A DNA stretch of 64,000 nucleotides from Cerasibacillus terrae (GTDB lineage Bacteria > Bacillota > Bacilli > Bacillales > Amphibacillaceae): assembly GCF_008039555.1 (NCBI RefSeq), contig NZ_VDUW01000006.1, positions 124,001 through 188,000 of the forward strand, read 5' to 3'. Every line of letters starts with the position of its first letter. Position 1 is the first letter of the stretch. The notes beneath the pieces were generated by a model. The model saw nothing but the letters and a program-made list of their open reading frames with translations, ran no database searches and was not told the DNA's origin. Positions 47,905-57,615 of the stretch are shown here, piece after piece. The position numbers were made by a program, and so were the translations under genes.

Positions 47905-48303
47905 CTATTCAGGTGTATTCACCATGTGGCTTGCAGTTAGAGATAATCTTTCAAAAATGGCTGTTCGGTAAGGTTCTTCAATCTGGGTTTCTTCTAGTGC
48001 TTCTTTCATACAACCAACCCAAGCATCCCTTCTTGATGGGGTTATTTCAAAAGGAAGATGTCTTCTACGCATCATTGGATGTCCTCTATTTTCATTAAAT
48101 AGTTTCGGACCTCCAAAGAATTGCGTAAGAAACCAATACTGTTTTAATGCTGTTTCTGTTAAATCATCTGGGAAAATTGGCGTTAGTTTCGGATGTTTTC
48201 CAACACGTTTATAGAATAAGTTTACAAGCCTTTGAATCGTTTCCGCTCCACCAATCGCCTCATAAATGGTGCCCGGAACATATTCTGTACTTTTTTGTGC
48301 CAT
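47905..48303 (-). CDS. yjbI: Truncated haemoglobin (group II), YjbI-like
   Basis: 132 residues. TrHbO-type globin: TIYEAIGGAETIQRLVNLFY, PIFPDD, YWFLTQFFGGP with distal-side Tyr/Trp, proximal His in RGHPMMRRRHLPF, and the G8 Trp in DAWVGCMKEAL. Binds oxygen or peroxide at haem. In B. subtilis it is co-transcribed with yjbH and helps protect against oxidants. Confidence 0.95.
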   Translation of the reverse strand: MAQKSTEYVPGTIYEAIGGAETIQRLVNLFYKRVGKHPKLTPIFPDDLTETALKQYWFLTQFFGGPKLFNENRGHPMMRRRHLPFEITPSRRDAWVGCMKEALEETQIEEPYRTAIFERLSLTASHMVNTPE

Positions 48304-48437
48304 GGAGTATCCCTCATTTATTTATTATTTCGTCCATTATTTTATGGTAAAAAGACAAATAAAAAATGTATGTTTGCATACATAGTTATATTGTAGCAAT
48401 GTCATAAGTGTTCGGCAAATGTTCTGCAGATTGGCAG

Positions 48438-49007
48438 TTATCTTTTCGTAGCAAAAAAACGTTCAATTTTATTTGCTGTTTGTTTTCTTGTAATATGATA
48501 TTTGTTTAATACTTGTAAAAATACTTTTTCACCAGACTCATAATCTGGGGCCTCAATCTCTATTTCATAATCTGTAATACCGTTATATATGCTTTGATCT
48601 AATACATAAATAAAGCCGTTATCTGTGAATTCATGACGGATGGTCGTTAATTTTCCATAAAAAACTAACTCCTCTGGTTTAATCCCTAACTGGTTGAGGC
48701 GCTTTGTAGTATTGGTTTTTGGAATAATATTACCATTAATCCATGCATCCTTTTCTTCCTTTGTTATCTTATCATGTGTTTCTAAAAGACCTTCTTGTAA
48801 TGGCTCTTTTAAGGTTAAAGAAAAATGATTTGCCTTTTCGCGTATTCGTAATGCACTCCAATGTTCTTTTAAGGAAAAGTCCTTTGTTTCAAAATAATAA
48901 TTGACTTGTTTAATACCGTCTTTCGGAAAAGGCAAATGTTCTAGTAAGTGATGAAATTCTTGTTTTGTTAACATATTTTTAAATTCTATTTCGATTTCTT
49001 GTGTCAT
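48438..49007 (-). CDS. yjbK: CYTH-domain protein, YjbK-like (triphosphatase fold)
   Basis: 189 residues. Triphosphate-tunnel fold with the signature EIEIEFKNML at the N-terminus, ALRIREK, SLTLKEP, and later YEIEIEAPDYESG. CYTH enzymes hydrolyse inorganic or nucleoside triphosphates with divalent metal. Divergent from yjbM, as in B. subtilis. Confidence 0.92.
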   Translation of the reverse strand: MTQEIEIEFKNMLTKQEFHHLLEHLPFPKDGIKQVNYYFETKDFSLKEHWSALRIREKANHFSLTLKEPLQEGLLETHDKITKEEKDAWINGNIIPKTNTTKRLNQLGIKPEELVFYGKLTTIRHEFTDNGFIYVLDQSIYNGITDYEIEIEAPDYESGEKVFLQVLNKYHITRKQTANKIERFFATKR

Positions 49008-49163
49008 ATGAATCCTCCAACATAAAGAATGTTTCCACCCTGAACAGGATGCTTGTTCTACTATTGATTATGAGGAAAAAGAAGAAAATATGCAAAAGTT
49101 ATTCAAACACTAAGAATATGGTAAAATGGATTAAGAATCCTAATGAAAATAGGTGATGTCAAT

Positions 49164-49772
49164 ATGAATTGGGGAGTAATCCTAGCCCCTTATAAACAAG
49201 TTGTTGAGGAGCTAAAAGTAAAACTAAAAGGAATGCGTATACAATATGAATATGAATGTAGTCATTCTCCAATCGAATTTATTACTGGGCGTGTCAAGCC
49301 TGTCCAAAGTATTTTGGAGAAAGCAGAGAAAAAGAAGATCCCATTAAATAATATTGAAGAAGAAATACAAGATATCGCAGGATTACGAGTGGTATGTCCA
49401 TTTGTGGATGATATATATATGGTTGTTGATATGATACGGGAAAGAAAAGACTTAACAGTCATTGAAGAAAAAGATTATATCGAAAAAAACAAAGAAAGTG
49501 GTTACCGCTCTTACCATATGATCATTGAGTATCCAGTTGAAACCATCCATGGAATGAAACATGTCTTAGCGGAAATTCAAATTCGTACCCTTGCCATGAA
49601 CTTTTGGGCGACGAATGAGCATTCATTAAATTATAAATATAAAGGGAAAATCCCCGAAAAAATTAAAGCACGTCTAAAATTAGCTGCTGAGGCAGCATTT
49701 ATGCTTGATGAAGAAATGTCGAAAATAAGGGATGAGGTACAAGAAGCGCAGCGCATTTTTCACAAAAAATAA
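49164..49772 (+). CDS. yjbM: Small alarmone synthetase (GTP pyrophosphokinase), RelQ/YjbM
   Basis: 202 residues. Makes (p)ppGpp from GTP/GDP and ATP. It has the RelA/SpoT synthetase core only, no hydrolase: VTGR-like ITGRVKPVQSILEKA, DIAGLRVVCPFVDD, ESGYRSYHMIIEYP, AEIQIRTLAMNFWA, EHSLNYKYKG. AATAGGTGATG precedes the ATG at 49164; the frame opens at 49143 but family members begin here. Upstream of nadK by 21 bases, so one operon. Confidence 0.93.
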   Translation: MNWGVILAPYKQVVEELKVKLKGMRIQYEYECSHSPIEFITGRVKPVQSILEKAEKKKIPLNNIEEEIQDIAGLRVVCPFVDDIYMVVDMIRERKDLTVIEEKDYIEKNKESGYRSYHMIIEYPVETIHGMKHVLAEIQIRTLAMNFWATNEHSLNYKYKGKIPEKIKARLKLAAEAAFMLDEEMSKIRDEVQEAQRIFHKK

Positions 49773-49793
49773 GACAATAGGGAGATGAGACAA

Positions 49794-50597
49794 ATGAAAT
49801 TCACCACAGTCTCAAAAGGTGACAAGCGATCAAATGATATCCAAACAATGATGCAACAGTATTTAACAGAATTTGATTTAATCCATGATGCGGAAGAACC
49901 AGATTTAGTGATTTCAGTTGGTGGAGATGGAACTTTCCTAGAGGCTTTTCATCGTTATGTCCATCGTTTAGACCAAACGGCATTTATTGGGGTTCATACT
50001 GGTCACCTTGGTTTTTATGCTGATTGGCTTCCTGATGAGGTAGAAAAATTAATTATTGAAATAGCTAAAAAGCCTTTTAAAGTGGTGGAGTATCCACTTT
50101 TAAGAGTGAAAGTTTGTTCCAAAACAGGTGATAAAGATGAAAGCTTTTTAGCATTAAATGAAGCAACAATTAAAACACCAGATGGTTCTGTTGTATTAGA
50201 TGTAGAAATAAAAGGAGAAAGATTTGAAACATTCCGGGGAGACGGATTATGCATATCCACTCCATCCGGAAGTACGGCCTATAACAAGGCACTAGGTGGA
50301 GGTATTATTCATCCATCTCTAGAGGCGATTCAATTGACAGAAATGGCATCTATTAATAATCGTGTATTTAGAACAATTGGATCACCACTCATTTTACCAA
50401 AACACCATCCATGTATTTTAAAGCCAATGGTGGATAGAAGTTTTCTGATTACGGTTGACCATTTTACAAAAACGTATATGGATGTAGACTCCATTCAATG
50501 TCAAGTAGCAAATGAAAAAATTCGCTTTGCTAGATACCGTCCAGTTCCTTTTTGGAATCGTGTTCGCGGCTCCTTTATTGCAGAGGGAAAAGGATAA
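49794..50597 (+). CDS. nadK: NAD kinase
   Basis: 267 residues. Phosphorylates NAD to [36 protein letters not shown] and [16 protein letters not shown] are family motifs. GGGAGATG precedes the ATG at 49794. Corresponds to B. subtilis YjbN (NadF). The stop is one base before the next gene's ATG. Confidence 0.96.
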   Translation: MKFTTVSKGDKRSNDIQTMMQQYLTEFDLIHDAEEPDLVISVGGDGTFLEAFHRYVHRLDQTAFIGVHTGHLGFYADWLPDEVEKLIIEIAKKPFKVVEYPLLRVKVCSKTGDKDESFLALNEATIKTPDGSVVLDVEIKGERFETFRGDGLCISTPSGSTAYNKALGGGIIHPSLEAIQLTEMASINNRVFRTIGSPLILPKHHPCILKPMVDRSFLITVDHFTKTYMDVDSIQCQVANEKIRFARYRPVPFWNRVRGSFIAEGKG

Positions 50598-50598
50598 A

Positions 50599-51474
50599 AT
50601 GCAATGGGTGATAGAAGAGAAACAGAGTGGAATGACTATTCATTCTTTTTTAAGATTGGAAAAACAGTTTTCCCGCCGTATTTTAAAAGCTGTTAAATTT
50701 GATGGTGGGAAAATAACAGTAAATGGGACTGAAAAAACGGTAAGATATGTGTTGAATACGGGGGATTATTTGCAAGTTCAATTGCCGAAAGAAGAAAGAG
50801 GGACAATTAAAGCGGTAGATCTTCCATTAGATATTGTTTATGAAGATGACGCCATTCTAATTATTAATAAACAACCAGGAATTGCTACTATCCCATCTTT
50901 TAATCATCCGACAAAGACGATTACGAACGGTGTTTTGGCATACTATGAAAGAAATAATATTCCATACACGGTACATATTGTTACAAGACTTGATCGAGAT
51001 ACTTCTGGTTTATTATTAATTGCTAAACATCGCTATAGTCATTCTCTTTTAGCGAAAGCACAGCAAGAGGGAGCTGTTCAGAGATACTATACAGCAATTG
51101 TTGAAGGGAAATTTTGTAAGAAAAAGGGAAAAATAGATGCAAATATAGGTCGTAAAGAAGGCTCTATTATTGAACGAAAGGTAAGAGCAGACGGTCAGTA
51201 CGCGATTACAAATTACAAGGTCATGAAAGAAATGAAAAATATGTCCTTAGTAGAGATAAATCTTGAAACAGGGCGAACACATCAGATAAGAGTTCATATG
51301 GCTTGGTTAGGTCATCCGCTTGTTGGTGACGATTTATATGGGGCTTGTGCACAATTAATGAGACGCCAAGCATTACATTGTTCTAAACTAGTTTTCCCAC
51401 ATCCAATTACAAAGAAACAAGTTGAAATAGAACTGCCTTTACCAACGGACATGGAAAAACTAACCAGCGAATGA
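50599..51474 (+). CDS. yjbO: RluA/RluD-family rRNA pseudouridine synthase (YjbO-like)
   Basis: 291 residues from the ATG at 50599 (one base after the nadK stop); the frame opens further upstream at 50512 inside nadK, but the conserved N-terminus is here. N-terminal S4-like region, then catalytic Asp in VTRLDRDTSGLLLIAKH and TGRTHQIRVHMAWLGHPLVGD. Isomerises specific uridines in structured RNA, probably 23S rRNA. Confidence 0.93.
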   Translation: MQWVIEEKQSGMTIHSFLRLEKQFSRRILKAVKFDGGKITVNGTEKTVRYVLNTGDYLQVQLPKEERGTIKAVDLPLDIVYEDDAILIINKQPGIATIPSFNHPTKTITNGVLAYYERNNIPYTVHIVTRLDRDTSGLLLIAKHRYSHSLLAKAQQEGAVQRYYTAIVEGKFCKKKGKIDANIGRKEGSIIERKVRADGQYAITNYKVMKEMKNMSLVEINLETGRTHQIRVHMAWLGHPLVGDDLYGACAQLMRRQALHCSKLVFPHPITKKQVEIELPLPTDMEKLTSE

Positions 51475-51481
51475 TGAACTT

Positions 51482-51517
51482 AAAAAAATGGCGACACGTC
51501 TAGGTGTCGTCATTTTT
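51482..51517. terminator. Bidirectional terminator
   Basis: AAAAAAATGgCGACAC / GTGTCGtCATTTTT between yjbO (+) and prpE (-); it overlaps the prpE stop. Confidence 0.9.
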
Positions 51518-52259
51518 CATCTGTAAAACTCCGAAACCGATCACCTTGAAAGGGTTGTTTAGATGGAACAGATACCGTTGTTTCTTCTGGTAGTTGAAAG
51601 GCAGTTAGTTTATTTCCAAAAACACAACCCGTATCAATGTTAATTGTCTGATTGATTTTTCGAGGCTTTAATACAGGTGTGTGACCATAAACAATCCATG
51701 TATCTCCTGTATAATTTTGTGCCCAATCTCTTCGAACAGGTCTCCCGAATTCATCTTTCTCACCCGTAATATCTCCGTAAAGAACAAATGTTTTTGTTCT
51801 TTTTGAATGTGTCCCAATCAGTGATTGTTTAATCCCAGCATGAGCAACAATAGCGTTTACTTCTTTTATTTGTGTATATAGGTCTGCATTTTCATATAAC
51901 TTCATAAATTGTTGTTTAATTTGCAGTTGTTTTTGTTTATCTAAATTCATGTATTCTTCCACTGTCGTTTCTAGTCCATGTTGGATTTTTACATTGTTTC
52001 CTAAAAAATAACGATATAGTTTATCACAGTGATTTCCGGGAACATATTTTGCATAATTTCTTTCAACAACCATATGATAAACAAGTTGAATAACGGGGAG
52101 GGATTTTGGACCACGGTCTGTTAAATCACCTAAAAAAACAGGAATTCTCCCATTTGGGTGAATAAAAACATTTTGTTCTCTCTTATATCCTAACGCTTTA
52201 AACAATTCACAGAGTTCATCAAAACAACCATGTATATCACCAATAACATCGATTTTCAT
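51510..52259 (-). CDS. prpE: Bis(5'-nucleosyl)-tetraphosphatase PrpE
   Basis: 249 residues. Calcineurin-like metallophosphatase with [27 protein letters not shown] and a late GHTP ([14 protein letters not shown]). Hydrolyses Ap4A-type dinucleotides; in B. subtilis PrpE influences spore germination. Order after yjbO is as in B. subtilis. Confidence 0.92.
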   Translation of the reverse strand: MKIDVIGDIHGCFDELCELFKALGYKREQNVFIHPNGRIPVFLGDLTDRGPKSLPVIQLVYHMVVERNYAKYVPGNHCDKLYRYFLGNNVKIQHGLETTVEEYMNLDKQKQLQIKQQFMKLYENADLYTQIKEVNAIVAHAGIKQSLIGTHSKRTKTFVLYGDITGEKDEFGRPVRRDWAQNYTGDTWIVYGHTPVLKPRKINQTINIDTGCVFGNKLTAFQLPEETTVSVPSKQPFQGDRFRSFTDEK

Positions 52260-52299
52260 AATAGCACCTACTTTTTTAACTTATTTACCATTCCTCTAA

Positions 52300-52536
52300 T
52301 CATGCCCATAAATAAAGAAAACGCAGAAAGAGGTTTAGAATAATAGATAATCGCGACCAGCAATTAAGAAAAATAAAAAAGGTTATGAATAAAGGATAAA
52401 CGTAACCAGAAATCAAGCATACGCAAATAATAGAGACGAATAAGAAGAGAAACACTCCTGCTGTGAACTGAGAGTACACGGCATACGTTATAAATTTTTT
52501 ATCGGAACATGTGTATTCTTGATGAAAGATGTACAA
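52300..52536 (-). CDS. Possible small membrane protein, weakly supported
   Basis: 78-codon frame with two hydrophobic stretches (FTAGVFLFLFVSIICVCLIS and YPLFITFFIFLNCW). It starts with TTG and no ribosome binding site is visible upstream. It lies upstream of prpE in the gap before mgtE. May be real or chance; AT-rich minus-strand frames easily look hydrophobic. Confidence 0.25.
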   Translation of the reverse strand: MYIFHQEYTCSDKKFITYAVYSQFTAGVFLFLFVSIICVCLISGYVYPLFITFFIFLNCWSRLSIILNLFLRFLYLWA

Positions 52537-52649
52537 TCGTATACCATAAGAGAAGATGTAAAATAGATAGTTGTTATTTAATTCTCTTCTTATTATAATC
52601 GATTATCTAATAAGTATTTAGAATTTGGTTTTGAAAAGAGGTTGTTCAA

Positions 52650-54005
52650 ATGGATAAAGCATATATCGAACACATAAAAATGCTAAGCAATGCACTTCAT
52701 AAAGAGGAAATGGATGATTTTCGTTTTCATTTTTTAGATATGCATCCATATGATCAGGCGGTTTATTTTTTGAATCAACCGAAAGAAAATCGAATGAAAA
52801 TCTATTCTTATTTATCTCCATTGGAAATGGCAGGGTTAATGGAACATATTGAACTCTACGATACTGAGAAATTTTTAACAGAGATGGATCCGAGATTTTC
52901 TTCAGCAGTCTTAGCGGAGATGGCAACAGATGATGCTGTTGACGTGTTAAATGAAATGGAGAAAGACATGGTTGCGAGCTTTTTAACAATCATGGATAAT
53001 ACGGCAGCAAATGAAATAAAAAAATTACTCCATTACGAAGAAAAAACTGCTGGAAGTATTATGACAACAGCATATGTTGCAATTGATAAAACACAAACCG
53101 TTCGTGATACATTAAAACAATTGAAAAAAGATGCACCAGAAGCAGAAACAATTTACTACTTATATGTGGTGGATAAGGATAAACATCTTGTTGGTGTGTT
53201 ATCTTTACGGGAATTGATTATTGCTGATGAAGATGAGCGAATTGAAGACATTATGGGTGAGAAGCTTGTTTATGTATCGGTTGGAAAAGACCAGGAAGAA
53301 ATCGCCCAAATGTTTAAAGATTATGATTTTTTAGCACTTCCAGTAGTAGATTTCCGAAAGCATTTATTAGGTATTATAACAGTAGATGATATTTTGGATG
53401 TTATGGATGAAGAAGCAAGTGATGACTACTCCAAGTTAGCCGCTGTTATGGATGTGGACCGTCCAGAAGATAGTCCCATTGCTGCAGCAAAAACGCGTCT
53501 CCCATGGCTCATTATTTTGTTATTTCTGGGGATGTTTACAGCAAGTTTAATTGGTATGTTTGAAGATACAATTGCCCAGGTTGCTCTTTTAGCTGCATTT
53601 ATCCCGGTAATCGCAGGAACAGCTGGAAATACAGGAACACAAGCCTTAGCCGTTGCTGTCCGTGGATTAGCAACAGGAGAATATGGAAAAGGCGATAAAT
53701 TAAAATTAATGTTAAAAGAAACAGGGACAGGATTAATTATTGGAATTGTATGCGGGGTTGTCATTTTCGGTGTCATTACAATATGGAAAGGAAACTTTTA
53801 TCTAGGAGTACTTGTTGGTGTCACATTAATGATTACACTAACTGTTGCGACATTAGCAGGTTCTTTAATCCCGTTGATTATGGAAAAATTTAAAATAGAC
53901 CCTGCTGTTGCATCTGGCCCATTTATTACAACAATCAATGATATTATATCAATCGTTATTTATTTTGGAATTGCAACAGCATTTATGAATTTACTAGTGG
54001 AATAA
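52650..54005 (+). CDS. mgtE: Magnesium transporter MgtE
   Basis: 451 residues. Domains in order: N domain with the MgtE acidic repeats (about 1-130, ending LLHYEEKTAGSIMTTAYV), two CBS domains (about 130-250) that sense cytoplasmic Mg, and five membrane helices (about 285-450) with GTAGNTGTQ, the channel signature. No M-box leader was seen in the 113 bases upstream. AGAGG before the ATG. Confidence 0.95.
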   Translation: MDKAYIEHIKMLSNALHKEEMDDFRFHFLDMHPYDQAVYFLNQPKENRMKIYSYLSPLEMAGLMEHIELYDTEKFLTEMDPRFSSAVLAEMATDDAVDVLNEMEKDMVASFLTIMDNTAANEIKKLLHYEEKTAGSIMTTAYVAIDKTQTVRDTLKQLKKDAPEAETIYYLYVVDKDKHLVGVLSLRELIIADEDERIEDIMGEKLVYVSVGKDQEEIAQMFKDYDFLALPVVDFRKHLLGIITVDDILDVMDEEASDDYSKLAAVMDVDRPEDSPIAAAKTRLPWLIILLFLGMFTASLIGMFEDTIAQVALLAAFIPVIAGTAGNTGTQALAVAVRGLATGEYGKGDKLKLMLKETGTGLIIGIVCGVVIFGVITIWKGNFYLGVLVGVTLMITLTVATLAGSLIPLIMEKFKIDPAVASGPFITTINDIISIVIYFGIATAFMNLLVE

Positions 54006-54026
54006 GAGCATTTCGGTGCTCTTTTT
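54005..54026 (+). terminator. mgtE terminator
   Basis: AGAGCA / TGCTCT with TTTCGG-type loop and T-run. Confidence 0.85.
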
Positions 54027-54102
54027 CTATTGGTTAAAAGCACATTTTATATATAGGCTCATATAATAAAATGGATTACATGCTTGAAAGGAGTTATTTA
54101 AT

Positions 54103-54609
54103 ATGAAGAAAAAAACAAGGTCACCCTCTCCGTTATTATATGTACATCAGCCCAAGTTAAACACCCCAAAAGCACATATGCAACAACGGGACTTTTCCAA
54201 TAAAGTGCAAAGCCAAGAATACCCACAAAAGACGAGTAAAAAGAAAATCAATCAAAAAAAACGTATGCCCATCAATCGTGTATTTCCGACACAGGAAGAT
54301 GTAGATGATGAAGATGAGGTAACTCAACAGGTTAATGCATCAGATTCAGAGATAAGTGAAGAACAAAATGAAGAAAATAAATCATTTGATAACCTGTCTA
54401 TTCAGGGAAAGATAGCTTATTTGGCAAGGGAACCGAGGTTTATATCTAAAATCCGTTGCGAGATCAAGACGGCCGAAAAAACTTTCCGTGGCACTGTACA
54501 CACATATGATGATGACATAGTTTATCTACAGGCCGGAAGAAGACAGACGAAGCTAAAGATTCGATTTGAAGATATTAAAGAGATCAATATTCTTGGTTTA
54601 AAAAGGTAA
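54103..54609 (+). CDS. cotO: Spore coat protein CotO
   Basis: 168 residues. Basic, disordered N-terminus (KKKTRSPSPLLYVHQPKL), acidic middle, and a conserved C-terminal domain (about 100-168; PRFISKIRCEIKTAEKTFRG and YDDDIVYLQAG). CotO is a morphogenetic coat protein that helps build the outer coat and crust. AAAGGAG before the ATG. Convergent with cotZ across a shared terminator, similar to the B. subtilis cotO-cotZ cluster. Confidence 0.88.
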   Translation: MKKKTRSPSPLLYVHQPKLNTPKAHMQQRDFSNKVQSQEYPQKTSKKKINQKKRMPINRVFPTQEDVDDEDEVTQQVNASDSEISEEQNEENKSFDNLSIQGKIAYLAREPRFISKIRCEIKTAEKTFRGTVHTYDDDIVYLQAGRRQTKLKIRFEDIKEINILGLKR

Positions 54610-54613
54610 GCAA

Positions 54614-54658
54614 TAAAAAAAGGCCATTAAGAAGGAGGTTCCTCCTTAATGGCTATTC
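54614..54658. terminator. Bidirectional terminator between coat genes
   Basis: AAAAAAAGGCCATTAAG / CTTAATGGCT with inner GGAGGTTCCTCC. Confidence 0.88.
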
Positions 54659-54662
54659 ATTA

Positions 54663-55139
54663 CTAATTATTAAATAATGAAACTGCTGGTAAGCAAGTGA
54701 CATGACAGAAACATTTCAAATCAACAGTGATACAAATTCCAGTTGCTTCTAAATTTTTTGTTTTTTGATCACATGGATCGTCAAATTTACATTCATGATC
54801 ATCACTTGAACGAACTAGTTCAATGACTGCACAGCAATCATCAAGCATCTTTTTCGGGCGGAAAATAAAGCTTCCCTTCATCTTACCAACACTATCTGCG
54901 TGCTGATGTGGCAGGGCACCAAATCCTTGGAACGGTTTGCAGTTTCCTTCACAGTACAAGATCACCGGCACAGTATCCAATCCATTACCTGGATCTTCTT
55001 CACCTAATAAATCATTAATTGACTGCTCACAACTTGTTGTACAGCAGTTTTCAGTAATATCATTTTGTGCCTCAATGATTTCTTCAATAATTTCACATAC
55101 ACAGTTTCTTCCTTCTCTTTTTTCACATCCACAACCCAT
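54663..55139 (-). CDS. cotZ: Cys-rich spore coat protein CotZ/CotY
   Basis: 158 residues with 19 Cys, including MGCGCEKREGRNCVCEI and ENCCTTSCEQSI at the N-terminus and LKCFCHVTCLPAVSLF at the C-terminus. This pattern is that of the CotY/CotZ crust proteins, which assemble by disulfides on the spore surface. AAGGGAG before the ATG. CotY and CotZ cannot be separated from sequence alone. Confidence 0.9.
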   Translation of the reverse strand: MGCGCEKREGRNCVCEIIEEIIEAQNDITENCCTTSCEQSINDLLGEEDPGNGLDTVPVILYCEGNCKPFQGFGALPHQHADSVGKMKGSFIFRPKKMLDDCCAVIELVRSSDDHECKFDDPCDQKTKNLEATGICITVDLKCFCHVTCLPAVSLFNN

Positions 55140-55398
55140 GAATGAAAACTCCCTTCTTTTTTAAGTGATTACTCCATATTAGAATATGTCGCAAGTGTCA
55201 GTTGGTGTGGGCATATGCTGAAAGTGTGTTGTTTTATGTTGTTTTCATTGGAAAAGGTATACTCACATAGAACATGAAAATAAAAAAGATTCCTTTCATA
55301 ATGATTAAGACAAGATTCAAAAAGTGTCAAATAATTTTGATTATAGTGTAAAACCAAGTATAATAACAATAGAAGGATGTATAAGGAGGGGAGAGATA

Positions 55399-55668
55399 AT
55401 GGGCTATATTTTGCCGATAGAAAATCATGTTGGAAAGGATTATCAAAAGAGAATACATCAGGAAAAGAAAAACAAAATGTATATTGAACAACCTTATAAA
55501 ATTATATTAAACAAAAAATATGACGAATTTAAAAAAGCCCCTCTCCGAAAGAGAAAGGCTATGAAACGAAAATATTATGTTCCTGAAAAAACACTCAATA
55601 CAGACAAGCACAATGTTGGTGGTGCATACTTAACGGAAAAGGGTCAGTTTGTTAATGATATCATTTGA
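55399..55668 (+). CDS. Small basic protein, 89 aa, unknown
   Basis: Starts at the ATG at 55399 with AGGAGGGGAGAG upstream; the frame opens at 55324 without a site. Lys-rich (KAPLRKRKAMKRKYY), begins MGYILPIENHVGKDYQKRI. The N-terminus recalls short sporulation-associated proteins of Bacillaceae, but I cannot name a family. Its last eight bases overlap the convergent DUF421 gene. Confidence 0.6.
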   Translation: MGYILPIENHVGKDYQKRIHQEKKNKMYIEQPYKIILNKKYDEFKKAPLRKRKAMKRKYYVPEKTLNTDKHNVGGAYLTEKGQFVNDII

Positions 55669-56374
55669 AAAATAGGTTTTGACTACCATCTGGTTCCCTA
55701 ACATATGGTTGAACTAGTAATGCTTCATTTTCCGTATACTCAGCGTATAGTACATCTTCCACCCGATAAATTTCTTGCTTCTCTAATTCGTGCTTTAACC
55801 ACTCCTTTGTGAGGTTGGCTTCTTTTAAATTATCTTCTAATATTTCACCATCACTAATAATAGTGAAGGGAAGGAAAGAGGCAGATTCATACATTTGGAA
55901 GTCTTTCTTTACTGGCTCTTGGTACCCCGACTTTTTTAAAACAGATATCTCACCATTTGTTTCCATGATGGCATATTCTACTTCACGAATAGTGAAAATA
56001 TCTTTTAACCGTAATAAATGATTCAACTCATCCATATCAATTTTATTTTTCTTTAATTCTTCATAAATAATATTCCCCTTATGGATAACGAGGGAAGGTT
56101 TTCCTTCTAACAAAAAGCGAGTCCCTTTAAATTTTTGGGTAGTTATTTCTACCAAATATAACAGTGTTCCCCATACAATCACAAGAAATCCAATTTCTGT
56201 TACACCAACATTTTTATCAAATAAAGCATTTCCTACAAGCTCACCAAGCACAATGGCTGCAACAAAATCGAACGGTGTTAATTGTGACATTTGGGTTTTT
56301 CCTAATATTTTCGTTAAAATAAATAAAGCGACAAAACCAAAAACGGTATCTAGTAACATAAATAAATATTTCAT
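55661..56374 (-). CDS. DUF421-family membrane protein
   Basis: 237 residues. Three N-terminal helices (FMLLDTVFGFVALFILTKIL, DFVAAIVLGELVGNALF, and IGFLVIVWGTLLYLVEI), then the YetF-like cytoplasmic domain (TRFLLEGKPSLVIHKGNIIY, EVEYAIMETNGEISVLKK). Same family as 23522-24205, so the window holds two members; the two differ in their C-termini. Role unclear. Confidence 0.85.
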   Translation of the reverse strand: MKYLFMLLDTVFGFVALFILTKILGKTQMSQLTPFDFVAAIVLGELVGNALFDKNVGVTEIGFLVIVWGTLLYLVEITTQKFKGTRFLLEGKPSLVIHKGNIIYEELKKNKIDMDELNHLLRLKDIFTIREVEYAIMETNGEISVLKKSGYQEPVKKDFQMYESASFLPFTIISDGEILEDNLKEANLTKEWLKHELEKQEIYRVEDVLYAEYTENEALLVQPYVREPDGSQNLFFK

Positions 56375-56434
56375 GTTTTCATCCCTTTATCTAGTAGCTA
56401 GCTGTTAGGATAACCAAAAGGAGAATTGTTATAC

Positions 56435-56480
56435 AAAAAAGCAACAAAATCAGGTATGTTCTAATTTTGTTGCTTTTCTT
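56435..56480. terminator. Terminator between yjcF and DUF421 genes
   Basis: AAAAAAGCAACAAAAT / ATTTTGTTGCTTTT, just after the yjcF stop on the minus strand. Confidence 0.88.
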
Positions 56481-56486
56481 TATCAT

Positions 56487-56912
56487 TTAAAGTTGTTTTG
56501 ACATCGTAACATGTGGAATACCCGCATCTTGGAAAGGTTCGGATACCCCGATATATCCTAGCTTTTCATAGAAACCAATGGCATGAACTTGTGCGTTCAA
56601 GATGGCTGTTTTAAACCCTCGTTGTCGGATGTGATCTTCCATTAATTGAATGATTTGTTTTCCATATGCACTATTACGATGTTCCTTTAATACACAAATT
56701 CGTTCTAATTTCCCATCACCATTTACAAAACGTAATCGACTTGCTACTACTGGTAATTGATCTACATAGCCAATAAAATGAAGTGCATCTTTTTCATATT
56801 CATCGATTTCTAGCTCAATTGGGACTTTTTGTTCGTATACAAACACGGTCTTACGAACTGAAAAAGCATCCTCTTGTTCTTGAGCTGTTTCGACGAGTTT
56901 TAAGTTTATAAT
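56487..56912 (-). CDS. yjcF: GNAT acetyltransferase YjcF, probable ATT start
   Basis: 141 residues from an ATT at 56912. The family core is EQKVPIELEIDEYEKDALHF ... LERICVLKEHRNSAYGKQII ... LNAQVHAIGFYEKLGY. The first conventional start, GTG at 56846, would cut off the first strand and helix. The in-frame sequence upstream, INLKLVETAQEQEDAFSVRK, matches the normal GNAT N-terminus (B. subtilis YjcF begins similarly, about 140 aa). The frame has a stop three codons before the ATT and no ATG, GTG or TTG in between. GGTGAAG precedes it by five bases. It overlaps the end of yjcG. Confidence 0.8.
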   Translation of the reverse strand: MINLKLVETAQEQEDAFSVRKTVFVYEQKVPIELEIDEYEKDALHFIGYVDQLPVVASRLRFVNGDGKLERICVLKEHRNSAYGKQIIQLMEDHIRQRGFKTAILNAQVHAIGFYEKLGYIGVSEPFQDAGIPHVTMSKQL

Positions 56913-57424
56913 TTTTCTTCACCAAATACAAATGTTTCGTAGACCGTCCAAGAACCGTTTTCTAATTGATACAGTAATTGGAAACGATCAATCCGGTCTT
57001 CCAATTTAAAACTCTTCATTCTACAGCTGCTATATACATCTGAAAATTCGTCGTCTTTTAAGTTTTGTCCGATTGTAATATGAGGAATAAAAGGATTTCC
57101 CTGAAGCGTAGGGAATTTTCCGGAATGTAATTTTTCATGTAGTTCCATCAATTCTTCCACAGGTTCAACTTTTAAATAAATCGTATTGGATAGTGGCTGA
57201 AAGGAACTTACCTTATGAATTGAGATAGTGAATGGTTTCATGTTGTTTGCAAGCTTTTTCATTTCAGGGATTAAATCTTTCATCTCTTTTTCGGTCATAC
57301 GAAATGGATCTTTTACTGTGATATGTGGTGGAATTAATGAATAATGGGAGTCATAGCGTTTACGGTATGAATTTGCTTCATCCTGAATTTCTTTATTTGG
57401 AAATAAGGCAATACCATATTTCAT
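56906..57424 (-). CDS. yjcG: 2H phosphoesterase (2'-5' RNA ligase-like), YjcG
   Basis: 172 residues. Two HxT motifs, HITVKDP (near residue 35) and HITIGQN (near 115), define the 2H phosphoesterase active site. YSLIPPHI and the N-terminal KYGIALFPN match YjcG. AAAGGAGG precedes; the ATG at 57424 is chosen by family alignment over the upstream TTG at 57430. Its end overlaps yjcF by seven bases, so they are co-translated. Confidence 0.92.
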   Translation of the reverse strand: MKYGIALFPNKEIQDEANSYRKRYDSHYSLIPPHITVKDPFRMTEKEMKDLIPEMKKLANNMKPFTISIHKVSSFQPLSNTIYLKVEPVEELMELHEKLHSGKFPTLQGNPFIPHITIGQNLKDDEFSDVYSSCRMKSFKLEDRIDRFQLLYQLENGSWTVYETFVFGEEKL

Positions 57425-57615
57425 ATGCAAAAAACCTCCTTTTATTAATATAATATAAGAAAAACACTTATTTCTTATTATAACAAATTATCGAATAATT
57501 ACAGTAGTTAATTTAAGATTTAATAAAAAATATAAGAATTGTCCAATGAATGAAATAAAAATCCCCGTGGATATGATTCAATTTGCCCTTAAAAAGCGCA
57601 GGATAAAGAAAATAG

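Noticed and set aside
52537..52650. M-box magnesium riboswitch before mgtE
   Set aside because: The space is only about 110 bases and none of the M-box conserved elements is visible.
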